From: Litoditis marina
Taxonomy: Eukaryota; Nematoda; Chromadorea; Rhabditida; Rhabditidae
DNA: 64,000 nucleotides
NCBI GenBank assembly: GCA_964036275.1
Contig: OZ038433.1
Coordinates: forward strand, 46,009,097 to 46,073,096
Direction: 5' to 3'
Shown: piece after piece, positions 10,487 to 22,284 of the stretch
Layout of the letters: every line of letters starts with the position of its first letter
How positions within the stretch are numbered: the stretch's first letter is position 1
Notes under the pieces: model-generated
Seen by the model: the letters and a program-made list of their open reading frames with translations, nothing else
What the model was told of the DNA's origin: nothing
Databases searched by the model: none
Position numbers and translations under genes: made by a program

Positions 10487-11478
10487 GAAAGCATTGGGGG
10501 GTCTACTAGGGACATGCTGGAGGCAGATTTACGCAACTAGGACACATAAAACATAAATAAACAATTTCATAACTTTCCCAGCCACTAATTTGCTAAATTT
10601 CTCAGTCACAAGGTCACGTGGTTTCCACGTGAATTCGGACAAAACGCGCGAAAATAGCAGTTCTAACGGTCTTTCCTCGCCCATAATTCGAACAATTGTT
10701 AATTATATCTCGCAATCTCTTGATCTACCAGTCGAGAATACAGTTTTCTGTGAGTCAACCGCTGTACAAGTCACCAACTTTTCCCCATCCCCAGCTATAG
10801 CCCTGTAGAATCGCGGTTTTTCGCTCATATCTCAGCTTTGGAGGGTCGAAACACAAAAATGACAAGATTTCCGCGATCGGCACGTCATTTTGTATGCACA
10901 CGGCACGAAAAGAAGCTAATTCGGAGAAAATTTCCCGATTGCAAATGGCAAAAATCTACAGGTATTTGAACCTCCCCCCTCCGGCACGGGAGGCGGCAGC
11001 ACTATCCACTAGGCCACCGGACACCTCCGAGCCGGAATGCTTGTTTCGGGGGCAAGAGCGCGCGGTTCACTGTTGTATATGGAAATGTTAGGTTTTTCAT
11101 AGATGAGATAAATGATTTAGCTCTCAATTCTCAATTGTAGCCCTCAGATGTGGAGCAAATTTCAATTTCGTTCTCTGGCACGAAACTCGATGAGAATTTG
11201 GAAAAACTATCGGAAAATGTACGAATAGCTTTTGTAAAAGTATTTTCTATGATGTGTAACTTAAATTGAGGTGTATGGGGGAAAAAAGTTCGACTTTTGT
11301 TTCACGTGACTCACGTGGGAAAACGTGCATTTTCACGGGTCCACACCTACTAAACATGCATGAACATCCCTTTTGTTGCCGATGTGGAGCAAACTACAAC
11401 GTTTCTTTTAGAGAACACCTGTTTTCTGCTCACGTGAGACACGTGACACACGTGTTTTTACTTTTGTACACATTCTTA

Positions 11479-11573
11479 GTGCCCTCCTACTGGAGGGGGT
11501 TCCAAAATTTGTCTTAACCACAACTTTCATTGGGTCAGAACGAGAAAGTACCTCAAACTTGGGTAATTAAACC
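11479..11573 (-). ncRNA. sls-1: SL1 spliced-leader RNA, array 1 copy 9 (stem variant)
   Basis: Leader and Sm site are intact. RNA position 76 is C instead of G (plus-strand G at 11498), so the basal G-C pair of the 3' stem becomes C opposite C, leaving a 6-bp stem. Confidence 0.94.
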
Positions 11574-11734
11574 AACGAGAGGGTAGGATAGTGGTGGACG
11601 CTCATGAGACGTATGTATATTGGTCTGGCCGGCTGGCCAAAACGCCCCCTTTAAGCGCTAAAACAGATAGTATTTGGTTTGTTTGGGCGCTAAAACTAAG
11701 GAAATTCGATCTAGTTTTAAATAAAAATGTAAAA

Positions 11735-11853
11735 AGCTTACGGCACCCGGGATTCCCAAGCCGTCTCCGATCCAAGTACTAACCGGGCCCAACGTTGCTT
11801 GACTTGCCAGATCGGACGGGATGGCGTATTTTCAACGTGGTATGGTCGTAAGC
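11735..11853 (-). rRNA. 5S ribosomal RNA, array 1 copy 9
   Basis: Same as the copy at 799-917 by eye; its SL1 partner at 11479-11573 carries the stem variant at 11498. Confidence 0.97.
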
Positions 11854-12845
11854 GAAAGCATTGGGGGGTCTACTAGGGACATGCTGGAGGCAGATTTACG
11901 CAACTAGGACACATAAAACATAAATAAACAATTTCATAACTTTCCCAGCCACTAATTTGCTAAATTTCTCAGTCACAAGGTCACGTGGTTTCCACGTGAA
12001 TTCGGACAAAACGCGCGAAAATAGCAGTTCTAACGGTCTTTCCTCGCCCATAATTCGAACAATTGTTAATTATATCTCGCAATCTCTTGATCTACCAGTC
12101 GAGAATACAGTTTTCTGTGAGTCAACCGCTGTACAAGTCACCAACTTTACCCCATCCCCAGCTATAGCCCTGTAGAATCGCGGTTTTTCGCTCATATCTC
12201 AGCTTTGGAGGGTCGAAACACAAAAATGACAAGATTTCCGCGATCGGCACGTCATTTTGTATGCACACGGCACGAAAAGAAGCTAATTCGGAGAAAATTT
12301 CCCGATTGCAAATGGCAAAAATCTACAGGTATTTGAACCTCCCCCCTCCGGCACGGGAGGCGGCAGCACTATCCACTAGGCCACCGGACACCTCCGAGCC
12401 GGAATGCTTGTTTCGGGGGCAAGAGCGCGCGGTTCACTGTTGTATATGGAAATGTTAGGTTTTTCATAGATGAGATAAATGATTTAGCTCTCAATTCTCA
12501 ATTGTAGCCCTCAGATGTGGAGCAAATTTCAATTTCGTTCTCTGGCACGAAACTCGATGAGAATTTGGAAAAACTATCGGAAAATGTACGAATAGCTTTT
12601 GTAAAAGTATTTTCTATGATGTGTAACTTAAATTGAGGTGTATGGGGGAAAAAAGTTCGACTTTTGTTTCACGTGACTCACGTGGGAAAACGTGCATTTT
12701 CACGGGTCCACACCTACTAAACATGCATGAACATCCCTTTTGTTGCCGATGTGGAGCAAACTACAACGTTTCTTTTAGAGAACACCTGTTTTCTGCTCAC
12801 GTGAGACACGTGACACACGTGTTTTTACTTTTGTACACATTCTTA

Positions 12846-12940
12846 GTGCCCTCCTACTGGAGGGCGTTCCAAAATTTGTCTTAACCACAACTTTCATTGG
12901 GTCAGAACGAGAAAGTACCTCAAACTTGGGTAATTAAACC
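12846..12940 (-). ncRNA. sls-1: SL1 spliced-leader RNA, array 1 copy 10
   Basis: Leader, splice donor, Sm site and 3' stem all as in the copy at 543-637. Confidence 0.95.
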
Positions 12941-13101
12941 AACGAGAGGGTAGGATAGTGGTGGACGCTCATGAGACGTATGTATATTGGTCTGGCCGGC
13001 TGGCCAAAACGCCCCCTTTAAGCGCTAAAACAGATAGTATTTGGTTTGTTTGGGCGCTAAAACTAAGGAAATTCGATCTAGTTTTAAATAAAAATGTAAA
13101 A

Positions 13102-13220
13102 AGCTTACGGCACCCGGGATTCCCAAGCCGTCTCCGATCCAAGTACTAACCGGGCCCAACGTTGCTTGACTTGCCAGATCGGACGGGATGGCGTATTTTC
13201 AACGTGGTATGGTCGTAAGC
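13102..13220 (-). rRNA. 5S ribosomal RNA, array 1 copy 10
   Basis: Same as the copy at 799-917 by eye; SL1 partner at 12846-12940. Confidence 0.97.
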
Positions 13221-14212
13221 GAAAGCATTGGGGGGTCTACTAGGGACATGCTGGAGGCAGATTTACGCAACTAGGACACATAAAACATAAATAAACAATT
13301 TCATAACTTTCCCAGCCACTAATTTGCTAAATTTCTCAGTCACAAGGTCACGTGGTTTCCACGTGAATTCGGACAAAACGCGCGAAAATAGCAGTTCTAA
13401 CGGTCTTTCCTCGCCCATAATTCGAACAATTGTTAATTATATCTCGCAATCTCTTGATCTACCAGTCGAGAATACAGTTTTCTGTGAGTCAACCGCTGTA
13501 CAAGTCACCAACTTTTCCCCATCCCCAGCTATAGCCCTGTAGAATCGCGGTTTTTCGCTCATATCTCAGCTTTGGAGGGTCGAAACACAAAAATGACAAG
13601 ATTTCCGCGATCGGCACGTCATTTTGTATGCACACGGCACGAAAAGAAGCTAATTCGGAGAAAATTTCCCGATTGCAAATGGCAAAAATCTACAGGTATT
13701 TGAACCTCCCCCCTCCGGCACGGGAGGCGGCAGCACTATCCACTAGGCCACCGGACACCTCCGAGCCGGAATGCTTGTTTCGGGGGCAAGAGCGCGCGGT
13801 TCACTGTTGTATATGGAAATGTTAGGTTTTTCATAGATGAGATAAATGATTTAGCTCTCAATTCTCAATTGTAGCCCTCAGATGTGGAGCAAATTTCAAT
13901 TTCGTTCTCTGGCACGAAACTCGATGAGAATTTGGAAAAACTATCGGAAAATGTACGAATAGCTTTTGTAAAAGTATTTTCTATGATGTGTAACTTAAAT
14001 TGAGGTGTATGGGGGAAAAAAGTTCGACTTTTGTTTCACGTGACTCACGTGGGAAAACGTGCATTTTCACGGGTCCACACCTACTAAACATGCATGAACA
14101 TCCCTTTTGTTGCCGATGTGGAGCAAACTACAACGTTTCTTTTAGAGAACACCTGTTTTCTGCTCACGTGAGACACGTGACACACGTGTTTTTACTTTTG
14201 TACACATTCTTA

Positions 14213-14307
14213 GTGCCCTCCTACTGGAGGGGGTTCCAAAATTTGTCTTAACCACAACTTTCATTGGGTCAGAACGAGAAAGTACCTCAAACTTGGGTAA
14301 TTAAACC
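14213..14307 (-). ncRNA. sls-1: SL1 spliced-leader RNA, array 1 copy 11 (stem variant)
   Basis: Leader and Sm site are intact. Carries the same basal-stem change as the copy at 11479-11573 (plus-strand G at 14232). Confidence 0.94.
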
Positions 14308-14468
14308 AACGAGAGGGTAGGATAGTGGTGGACGCTCATGAGACGTATGTATATTGGTCTGGCCGGCTGGCCAAAACGCCCCCTTTAAGCGCTAAAACAG
14401 ATAGTATTTGGTTTGTTTGGGCGCTAAAACTAAGGAAATTCGATCTAGTTTTAAATAAAAATGTAAAA

Positions 14469-14587
14469 AGCTTACGGCACCCGGGATTCCCAAGCCGTCT
14501 CCGATCCAAGTACTAACCGGGCCCAACGTTGCTTGACTTGCCAGATCGGACGGGATGGCGTATTTTCAACGTGGTATGGTCGTAAGC
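14469..14587 (-). rRNA. 5S ribosomal RNA, array 1 copy 11 (last before spacer 1)
   Basis: Same as the copy at 799-917 by eye; its SL1 partner at 14213-14307 carries the stem variant at 14232. The next 5S gene to the right would have stood where spacer 1 lies. Confidence 0.97.
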
Positions 14588-15579
14588 GAAAGCATTGGGG
14601 GGTCTACTAGGGACATGCTGGAGGCAGATTTACGCAACTAGGACACATAAAACATAAATAAACAATTTCATAACTTTCCCAGCCACTAATTTGCTAAATT
14701 TCTCAGTCACAAGGTCACGTGGTTTCCACGTGAATTCGGACAAAACGCGCGAAAATAGCAGTTCTAACGGTCTTTCCTCGCCCATAATTCGAACAATTGT
14801 TAATTATATCTCGCAATCTCTTGATCTACCAGTCGAGAATACAGTTTTCTGTGAGTCAACCGCTGTACAAGTCACCAACTTTTCCCCATCCCCAGCTATA
14901 GCCCTGTAGAATCGCGGTTTTTCGCTCATATCTCAGCTTTGGAGGGTCGAAACACAAAAATGACAAGATTTCCGCGATCGGCACGTCATTTTGTATGCAC
15001 ACGGCACGAAAAGAAGCTAATTCGGAGAAAATTTCCCGATTGCAAATGGCAAAAATCTACAGGTATTTGAACCTCCCCCCTCCGGCACGGGAGGCGGCAG
15101 CACTATCCACTAGGCCACCGGACACCTCCGAGCCGGAATGCTTGTTTCGGGGGCAAGAGCGCGCGGTTCACTGTTGTATATGGAAATGTTAGGTTTTTCA
15201 TAGATGAGATAAATGATTTAGCTCTCAATTCTCAATTGTAGCCCTCAGATGTGGAGCAAATTTCAATTTCGTTCTCTGGCACGAAACTCGATGAGAATTT
15301 GGAAAAACTATCGGAAAATGTACGAATAGCTTTTGTAAAAGTATTTTCTATGATGTGTAACTTAAATTGAGGTGTATGGGGGAAAAAAGTTCGACTTTTG
15401 TTTCACGTGACTCACGTGGGAAAACGTGCATTTTCACGGGTCCACACCTACTAAACATGCATGAACATCCCTTTTGTTGCCGATGTGGAGCAAACTAGAA
15501 CGTTTCTTTTAGAGAACACCTGTTTTCTGCTCACGTGAGACACGTGACACACGTGTTTTTACTTTTGTACACATTCTTA

Positions 15580-15667
15580 GTGCCCTCCTACTGGAGGGCG
15601 TTCCAAAATTTGTCTTAACCACAACTTTCATTGGGTCAGAACGAGAAAGTACCTCAAACTTGGGTAA
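15580..15667 (-). pseudogene. SL1 RNA gene broken by spacer 1 (promoter and leader 5' end lost)
   Basis: The Sm site, 3' stem, splice donor and last 15 leader bases (TTACCCAAGTTTGAG) are intact. The first 7 leader bases and the whole upstream promoter are replaced by spacer sequence. Reading into the leader from the spacer gives ACATATGT before TTACCC. No 5S gene lies upstream on this strand. Without its promoter the copy should be silent unless the spacer supplies one. The missing 5' part sits at 23483-23495 on the far side of the spacer. Confidence 0.92.
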
Positions 15668-16256
15668 ACATATGTGTCTGAATGGTTCAGTCTGTGTCAG
15701 ATCTGAGACAAATGTGTCATAAACGACACAGTCAGAGTAAAAACCTGAAAAGTGGTTTTAAAAACATTTATTGCACGCTTCGTGTGATGTGAAACAACTG
15801 AGATAGTACAATTTAGATTTGACACAACTATTTTCTTGAAAATGAATCATTAATATTTTTCAATTCATGAAATTTTTGAAATTTTATCCATTTGAGTGGG
15901 TGGTTACAGAAAACCACATAACCATGATTCTCTTGTTATCTTTCAGGGGTTCATTCATCGATTAAGAATGGTTTAGATAATTGATTACTATTTGAAATAT
16001 TCTGTGTCAGATGTCGCACCTTTGTGCCAGATCTGTCACATATGTGTCAGATGTGATACCAGATTCCTCAGGGAGAGCCAAGCTGTAATTTGTACCGATA
16101 TTTTTTTATCAATCCCCAGACTCACTCACTTCAAACAGACTCAGAGTCTGCAGTGAATGACTGTTGCAATAAGAGCCTAAAAGTTCACTTTTCCCGTGTT
16201 CCACTTTTCTCTCCAAAAACTTCGAGATAGAGTTGCTAGTAAGAATACTAGAAAAA
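15668..16256. other. Unique left part of spacer 1
   Basis: No gene or RNA recognised. Holds imperfect copies of the satellite palindrome: TGTGTCAGATCTGAGACA at 15693-15710 and a cluster at 16003-16060 (TGTGTCAGATGT, TGCCAGATCTGTCACA, TGTGTCAGATGTGATA). Nearly identical to 52196-52784 apart from a few substitutions. Confidence 0.5.
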
Positions 16257-19200
16257 ACGAAAAACGTAGGAATGTAGTTGACAGTTCGAGAGGTTTTGAC
16301 TTATATTAACTGCAGTTATACATTTCCACTCAATTGAGGAGTAAATGCTTGGTTTTAATGAAAATGGTGGAGTTTTTAGTGTTGTATCCGATCTGACACA
16401 AACGAAAAACGTAGGAATGTAGTTGAGAGTTTGAAAGGTTTTGAATTATATTAACTTCAGTTATACATTTCAACTCAATTGGGGACTAAATGCTTGGTTT
16501 TAATGAAAATGGTGGAGTTTTCAGTGTTGTGTCAGATCTGACACAAACGAAAAACGTAGGAATGTAGTTGAGAGTTTGAAAGGTTCTGACTTGTATTAAC
16601 TTCAGTTATACAATTCAACTCAATTGGGGAGTAAATGCTTGGTTTCAATGAAAATGGTAGAGTTTTTAGTGTTGTATCAGATCTGACACAAACGAAAAAC
16701 GTAGGAATGTAGTTGAGAGTTTGAAAGGTTTTGACTTATATTAACTTCAGTTATACATTTCAACTCAATTGGGGACTAAATGCTTGATTTTAATGAAAAT
16801 GGTGGAGTTTTTAGTGTTGTATCAGATCTGACACAAACGAAAAACGTAGGAATGTAGTTGAGAGTTTGAAAGGTTTTGACTTATATTAACTTCAGTCATA
16901 CATTTCAACTCAATTGGGGAGTAAATGCTTGGTTTCAATGAAAATGGTGGAGTTTTCAGTGTTGTGTCAGATCTGACACAAAAGAAAAACGTAGGAATGT
17001 AGTTGAGAGTTTGAAAGGTTTTGACTTATATTAACTTCAGTCATACATTTCAACTCAATTGGGGAGTAAATGCTTGGTTTCAATGAAAATGGTGGAGTTT
17101 TCAGTGTTGTGTCAGATCTGACACAAACGAAAAACGTAGGAATGTAGTTGAGAGTTTGAAAGGTTTTGAATTATATTAACGTCAGTTATACATTTCAACT
17201 CAATTGAGGACTAAATGCTTTGTTTCAATGAAAATGGTGGAGTTTTCAGTGTTGTGTCAGATCTGACACAAACGAAAAACGTAGGAATGTAGTTGAGAGT
17301 TTGAAAGGTTTTGAATTATATTAACTTCAGTTATACATTTCAACTCAATTGAGGACTAAATGCTTTGTTTCAATCAAAATGGTGGAGTTTTCAGTGTTGT
17401 GTCAGATATGACACAAACGAAAAACGTAGGAATGTAGTTGAGTTGAGAGTTTGAAATGTTTTGACTTATATTAACTTCAGTTATACATTTCAACTCAATT
17501 GAGGAGTAAATGCTTGGTTTCAATGAAAATGGTGGAGTTTTTAGTGTTGTATCAGATCTGACACAAACGAAAAACGTAGGAATGTAGTTGAGAGTTTGAA
17601 AGGTTTTGACTTATATTAACTTCAGTCATACATTTCAACTCAATTGGGGAGTAAATGCTTGGTTTCAATGAAAATGGTGGAGTTTTCAGTGTTGTGTCAG
17701 ATCTGACACAAACGAAAAACGTAGGAATGTAGTTGAGAGTTTGAAATGTTTTGACTTATATTAACTTCAGTTATACATTTCAACTCAATTGAGGAGTAAG
17801 TGCTTGGTTCCAATGAAACTGGTGGAGTTTTCAGTGTTGTGTCAGATCTGACACAAACGAAAAACGTAAGAATGTAGTTGAGAGTTTGAAAGTTTTTGAC
17901 TTATATTAAGTTAAGTTATACATTTCAACTCAATTGAGGAGTAAATGCTTGGTTTCAATGAAAATGGTGGAGTTTTCAGTGTTGTGTCAGATCTGACACA
18001 AACGAAAAACGTAGGAATGTAGTTGAGAGTTTGAAAGTTTTTGACTTATATTAACTTCAGTTATACATTTTAACTCAATTGAGGAGTAAATGCTTGGTTT
18101 TTATGAAAATGGTGGAGTTTTCAGTGTTGTGTCAGATCTGACACAAACGAAACACGTAGGAATGTAGTTGAGAGTTTGAAAGGTTTTGAATTATATTAAC
18201 TTCAGTTATACATTTCAACTCAATTGGGGACTAAATGCTTGGTTTTTATGAAAATGGTGGAGTTTTCAGTGTTGTGTCAGATCTGACACAAACGAAAAAC
18301 GTAGGAATGTAGTTGAGAGTTTGAAAGGTTTTGACTTATATTAACTTCAGTTATACAATTCAACTCAATTGGGGAGTAAATGCTTGGTTTCAATGAAAAT
18401 GGTAGAGTTTTTAGTGTTGTATCAGATCTGACACAAACGAAAAACGTAGGAATGTAGTTGAGAGTTTGAAAGGTTTTGACTTATATTAACTTCAGTTATA
18501 CATTTCAACTCAATTGGGGACTAAATGCTTGATTTTAATGAAAATGGTGGAGTTTTTAGTGTTGTATCAGATCTGACACAAACGAAAAACGTAGGAATGT
18601 AGTTGAGAGTTTGAAAGGTTTTGACTTATATTAACTTCAGTCATACATTTCAACTCAATTGGGGAGTAAATGCTTGGTTTCAATGAAAATGGTGGAGTTT
18701 TCAGTGTTGTGTCAGATCTGACACAAACGAAAAACGTAGGAATGTAGTTGAGAGTTTGAAAGGTTTTGAATTATATTAACTTCAGTTATACATTTCAACT
18801 CAATTGAGGACTAAATGCTTTGTTTCAATGAAAATGGTGGAGTTTTCAGTGTTGTGTCAGATCTGACACAAACGAAAAACGTAGGAATGTAGTTGAGAGT
18901 TTGAAAGGTTTTGAATTATATTAACTTCAGTTATACATTTCAACTCAATTGAGGACTAAATGCTTTGTTTCAATCAAAATGGTGGAGTTTTCAGTGTTGT
19001 GTCAGATCTGACACAAACGAAAAATGTAGGAATGTAGTTGAGTTGAGAGTTTGAAATGTTTTGACTTATATTAACTTCAGTTATACATTTCAACTCAATT
19101 GAGGAGTAAATGCTTGGTTCCAATGAAACTGGTGGAGTTTTCAGTGTTGTGTCAGATCTGACACAAACGAAAAACGTAAGAATGTAGTTGAGAGTTTGAA

Positions 19201-20120
19201 AGTTTTTGACTTATATTAAGTTAAGTTATACATTTCAACTCAATTGAGGAGTAAATGCTTGGTTTCAATGAAAATGGTGAAGTTTTCAGTGTTGTGTCAG
19301 ATCTGACACAAACGAAAAACGTAGGAATGTAGTTGAGTTGAGAGTTTGAAAGGTTTTGAATTATATTAACTTCAGTTATACATTTCAACTCAATTGAGGA
19401 GTAAATGCTTGGTTTCAATGAAAATGGTGGAGTTTTCAGTGTTGTGTCAGATCTGACACAAACGAAACACGTAGGAATGTAGTTGAGAGTTTGGAAGGTT
19501 TTGACTTATATCAACTTCAGTTATACATTTCAACTCAATTGAGGACTAAATGCTTTGTTTTAGTGAGAATCGTGAGTTTTTAGTGTTGTATCAGATCTGA
19601 CACCAACGAAAAACGTAGGAATGTAGTTGACAGTTGGAGAGGTTTTGACTTATATCAACTTCAGTCATACATTTCAATTCAATTGGGGAGTAAATGCTTG
19701 GTTTCAATGAAAATGGTGGAGTTTTCAGTGTTGTGTCAGATCTGACACAAACGAAAAACGCAGGAATGTAGTTGAGAGTTTGAAAGGTTTTGAATTATAT
19801 TAACTTCAGTTATACATTTCAACTCAATTGAGGAGTAAATGCTTGGTTTCAATGAAAATGGTGGAGTTTTCAGTGTTGTGTCAGATCTGACACAAACGAA
19901 AAACGTAGGAATGTAGTTGAGAGTTTGAAAGGTTTTGAATTATATTAACTTCAGTTATACATTTCAACTCAATTGAGGAGTAAATGCTTGGTTTCAATGA
20001 AAATGGTGGAGTTTTCAGTGTTGTGTCAGATCTGACACAAACGAAAAACGTAAGAATGTAGTTGATAGTTTGAAAAGTTTAGACTTATATTAAGTTTAGT
20101 TATACATTTCAACTCAATTG
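16257..20120. repeat. 145-bp palindromic satellite, spacer 1
   Basis: About 26 head-to-tail units of 144-150 bp. Each has ACGAAAAACGTAGGAATG, ACTTCAGTTATACATTTC, AACTCAATTG and then the 20-bp perfect palindrome TTGTGTCAGATCTGACACAA with a BglII core. Units with a GTTGA duplication reach 150 bp. A few palindromes are damaged (for example GATATG near 17406). The last unit drifts at 20060-20120 into unique sequence. No coding frame persists; the occasional frames over it are antisense runs. Confidence 0.93.
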
Positions 20121-20580
20121 ACATATTGGCAATTAAATCGATTTTCAACGTAAACGGTCCGTTTTCAAGTGTAAATTTTGTCAGGTAGACTGTGCTCAAG
20201 CTGGTTAAACTATTTTCTTGATAAGTGCTCTCTAATTGAGTTAGACATGTTGGCATAAGATGAACTACCAAAATGCTTTATTGTGTGTGTGGTGCGAAAA
20301 CCTTCCACTTTACAGAGTACATCGCCGTTTCGCCAAACCTTCCGACTGTAGTTCCATAGAGTGTCTGATACCGGTGGATAGCAACAGTTGTCAGTTAGTG
20401 GCCGATGTTGAACTCTGCGAAATGATTACAAATGTGAATAGCTGCTCACTAAAGATCTCGGATCGTTCGAGTGATTGCAGAATGAACATAGTTCCCGTTT
20501 CACAAAACGTTAGTTTTCTTATTTTGAAGATTGTAAGTCTTAATTCGAAATAAAAAACAAAAATATCACGTACAGAAGAC
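20121..20580. other. Spacer 1 segment with no recognised gene
   Basis: A 97-codon ATG frame on the plus strand (20260-20553) is open here, but in the duplicate copy a single T-to-A change (57902) converts its TTA codon to a stop. I therefore treat it as non-coding. Confidence 0.4.
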
Positions 20581-20845
20581 ACTGCGGTGTCAATATAGTT
20601 CGTTTCACCCACCCATGACTTTCTACAGTAATCTTCCGTATTTTCAAGCGGATTTATTAAACCAACAAAGTGCCTCTTAGACCTACTGTATTCTATGCTT
20701 GTAGTAACCAATGTGGAAAACAGAATCACGAAGTTTAGGCTATTTCCAATGCCTAGAAGATATGAAAAATTGACTTGAAAGTTTTATGATCTTACTGTAG
20801 AGGGCTACTGATGCGTGAAACAGACTATAGCAATGCTCAGCAATT
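20581..20845. mobile_element. Foldback (MITE-like) element in spacer 1
   Basis: The two ends are imperfect inverted repeats of about 55 bp. The plus-strand arm at 20791-20845 reads TTACTGTAGAGGGCTAC, then GTGAAAC and ACTATA. The reverse complement of 20581-20640 reads TTACTGTAGAAAGTC, then GTGAAAC and ACTATA. No protein is encoded. A related pair occurs in the outer flank at 61835-62090. Confidence 0.5.
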
Positions 20846-21614
20846 CAAAGAAATTACTCAATGAAGCAATACAAATTCTCTGTATTTACTAGTAAAAAGT
20901 AACGTGCAAATACATTTTCATCGAATGCACAGAAAAGGCACTGAACACCCTTACCAGCAGTGAATGCTTGGCTTTATGGATATTCATGTCAGTCTTTTTA
21001 CTTACGAAATCGATGAAATTGAAATCATGAATATAACTTTCAGTTTGTGTTCACGCGTTCCCTGCTGATTGACACTATTGTGGCGACTACAGCAAACGCA
21101 GCTGTGCTCAGAGTATATGGAGAGCCCTCACCTTTTTGTTATTGAGAAACCAATTTTTGTGGTCTCCCTTCCGATGTCCCACGATCTCCAGATTCATCGT
21201 CGACACTCTAGAATAAAGACAGCTAATATTGATATGAAAGTCACCAATAAATCTGTTCTACGAGAGAGTCAAAAAAAAATTAAGTCAAGAATGATTTCGA
21301 AAACAATAAAAAAATTGAGATAAATGGAAATGGAGAAACCTGTTCGTCCCACTTCCTCACGTGAACCTCACCAACATTTCTCAACCTCAGGGGAATGCAC
21401 ACAACCTACAGTTTTTGGAGCGAGCAACCTAAAAAGCAATTAGCACTTAATCCAATGAGCAATTAGCGGTGAACAGTCTGAGGACCGTAGGTGGTAATGT
21501 ATGCCTTCTATAGTTCACTGCCAGGCTTCGTTTGAACTTAGTCTCTGACTAACAAAGAGTTGAAACGCTTCATGAAGTAAATTAGAGCGAATGAATGAAT
21601 AAACTATCGAAATG

Positions 21615-21684
21615 GGGCCGAGTGGTCAGGTGGTTAGCGTTCGGCTGTCGCCCCACAGACCCGGGTTCGTTTCCCGCTCGCCGC
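21615..21684 (+). pseudogene. tRNA-Asp(GTC)-like pseudogene, spacer 1
   Basis: A 70-nt tRNA-like fold. The 5' GGGCCGA against 3' TCGCCGC gives 5 of 7 acceptor pairs. D-arm region is GGTCAGGTGGTTAGC. The anticodon loop CTGTCGC has T33 and anticodon GTC, but its stem TTCGG/CCCAC has only 3 of 5 pairs. The T arm CCGGG-TTCGTTT-CCCGC has 4 of 5 pairs. No T-run terminator follows within 20 bp. A decayed tRNA gene or the head of a SINE-like element. The copy at 59125-59194 is identical by eye. Confidence 0.55.
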
Positions 21685-21707
21685 GTTATCTATCTGGCTT
21701 TGGTTTA

Positions 21708-21830
21708 TTAGGCTTAGGTTTAGGCATAGGCTCAGGCTCAGGCTCTAGGCTCTAGGCTTAGGCTTAGGCTTAGGCTTAGGCTTAGGCTTAGGCTTGAGCT
21801 TAGGCATAGGCTTAAGCTACGTCTTAGGCT
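21708..21830 (+). repeat. Interstitial telomeric tract 1, spacer 1 (TTAGGC)
   Basis: Nematode telomere hexamer TTAGGC and close variants (TTAGGT, TCAGGC, TCTAGGC, ATAGGC). Six perfect units run uninterrupted at 21758-21793. It begins 23 bp after the tRNA-Asp-like sequence, G-rich strand on plus. Confidence 0.9.
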
Positions 21831-21939
21831 TATAATCAGTTTCAAGTTCGAGTTAATGCGTAATGTATCACAATATCACAATAACTTAAAGGAGTAGATT
21901 TGGTACTATTTAAGGTGTGGACCTAGGCCATAACACGAC

Positions 21940-21975
21940 TTAGGCTTAGGCTTAGGCTTAGGCTTAGGCTTAGGC
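21940..21975 (+). repeat. Interstitial telomeric tract 2, spacer 1 (TTAGGC)6
   Basis: Six perfect TTAGGC units, same orientation as tract 1 and 109 bp beyond it. The intervening sequence has CCTAGGCC but is otherwise unlike telomere. Confidence 0.92.
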
Positions 21976-22284
21976 TCCGTCGTATGCTTGGTACCAGTTC
22001 GAATTTTGAATTCTCATCAACTCCATGTTTTCAAACAAGTCCAGAGTTTTTCAACAGGAGAGAATGAGCAGTTAGACATTTTCGAAAAATGTACTAGAGT
22101 ATTCTGCTAGGGGCTTTACAATATGATACATTCCCGTATTCTCAAAACTCAAAGTCTCATTGAACTAAAGTAATGTAAACTTGATATGTTTTTCATCAAC
22201 ATAGTAGCCGGGACCGCAACAGTTCTCCTTCACGTTATTCACAATGATTCCATGAATAATTTCATTTATAAAGCTCAAAGTTCA
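21976..22284. other. Spacer 1 stretch without recognised features
   Basis: AT-rich sequence. I see no gene, RNA or repeat in it; the same sequence is present in spacer 2. Confidence 0.4.

Larger units (their letters stand above)
1..15667 (-). repeat. 5S rRNA / SL1 RNA tandem array 1 (1367-bp unit)
   Basis: Head-to-tail array of a 1367-bp unit. The window opens inside a unit, and the same start sequence recurs at 1368, 2735 and so on with no change of length. Order on the minus strand within a unit is tRNA-like sequence, 5S rRNA, 161-bp gap, SL1 RNA, then a long spacer with E-box clusters. The array has 11 5S genes, 11 intact SL1 genes and one broken SL1 gene at its right edge. Units differ only by rare substitutions. 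The array ends abruptly after the GGGTAA of an SL1 leader at 15667. Confidence 0.97.

Noticed and set aside
16257..20120. CRISPR array
   Set aside because: The whole 145-bp unit repeats, with no unique spacers, and the host is a eukaryote. It is a satellite.
20260..20729. Plus-strand 97-codon and minus-strand 112-codon frames in spacer 1
   Set aside because: The plus frame has a stop in the duplicate copy. The minus frame starts at GTG and crosses a foldback arm.
21117..21323. Open frame in spacer 1 (ATG at 21117)
   Set aside because: The duplicate has an insertion and a different C-terminus. Basic, low-complexity tail and no family resemblance.
21708..21975. Chromosome end
   Set aside because: Tracts are short and internal, with continuous non-telomeric sequence and rDNA on the far side.
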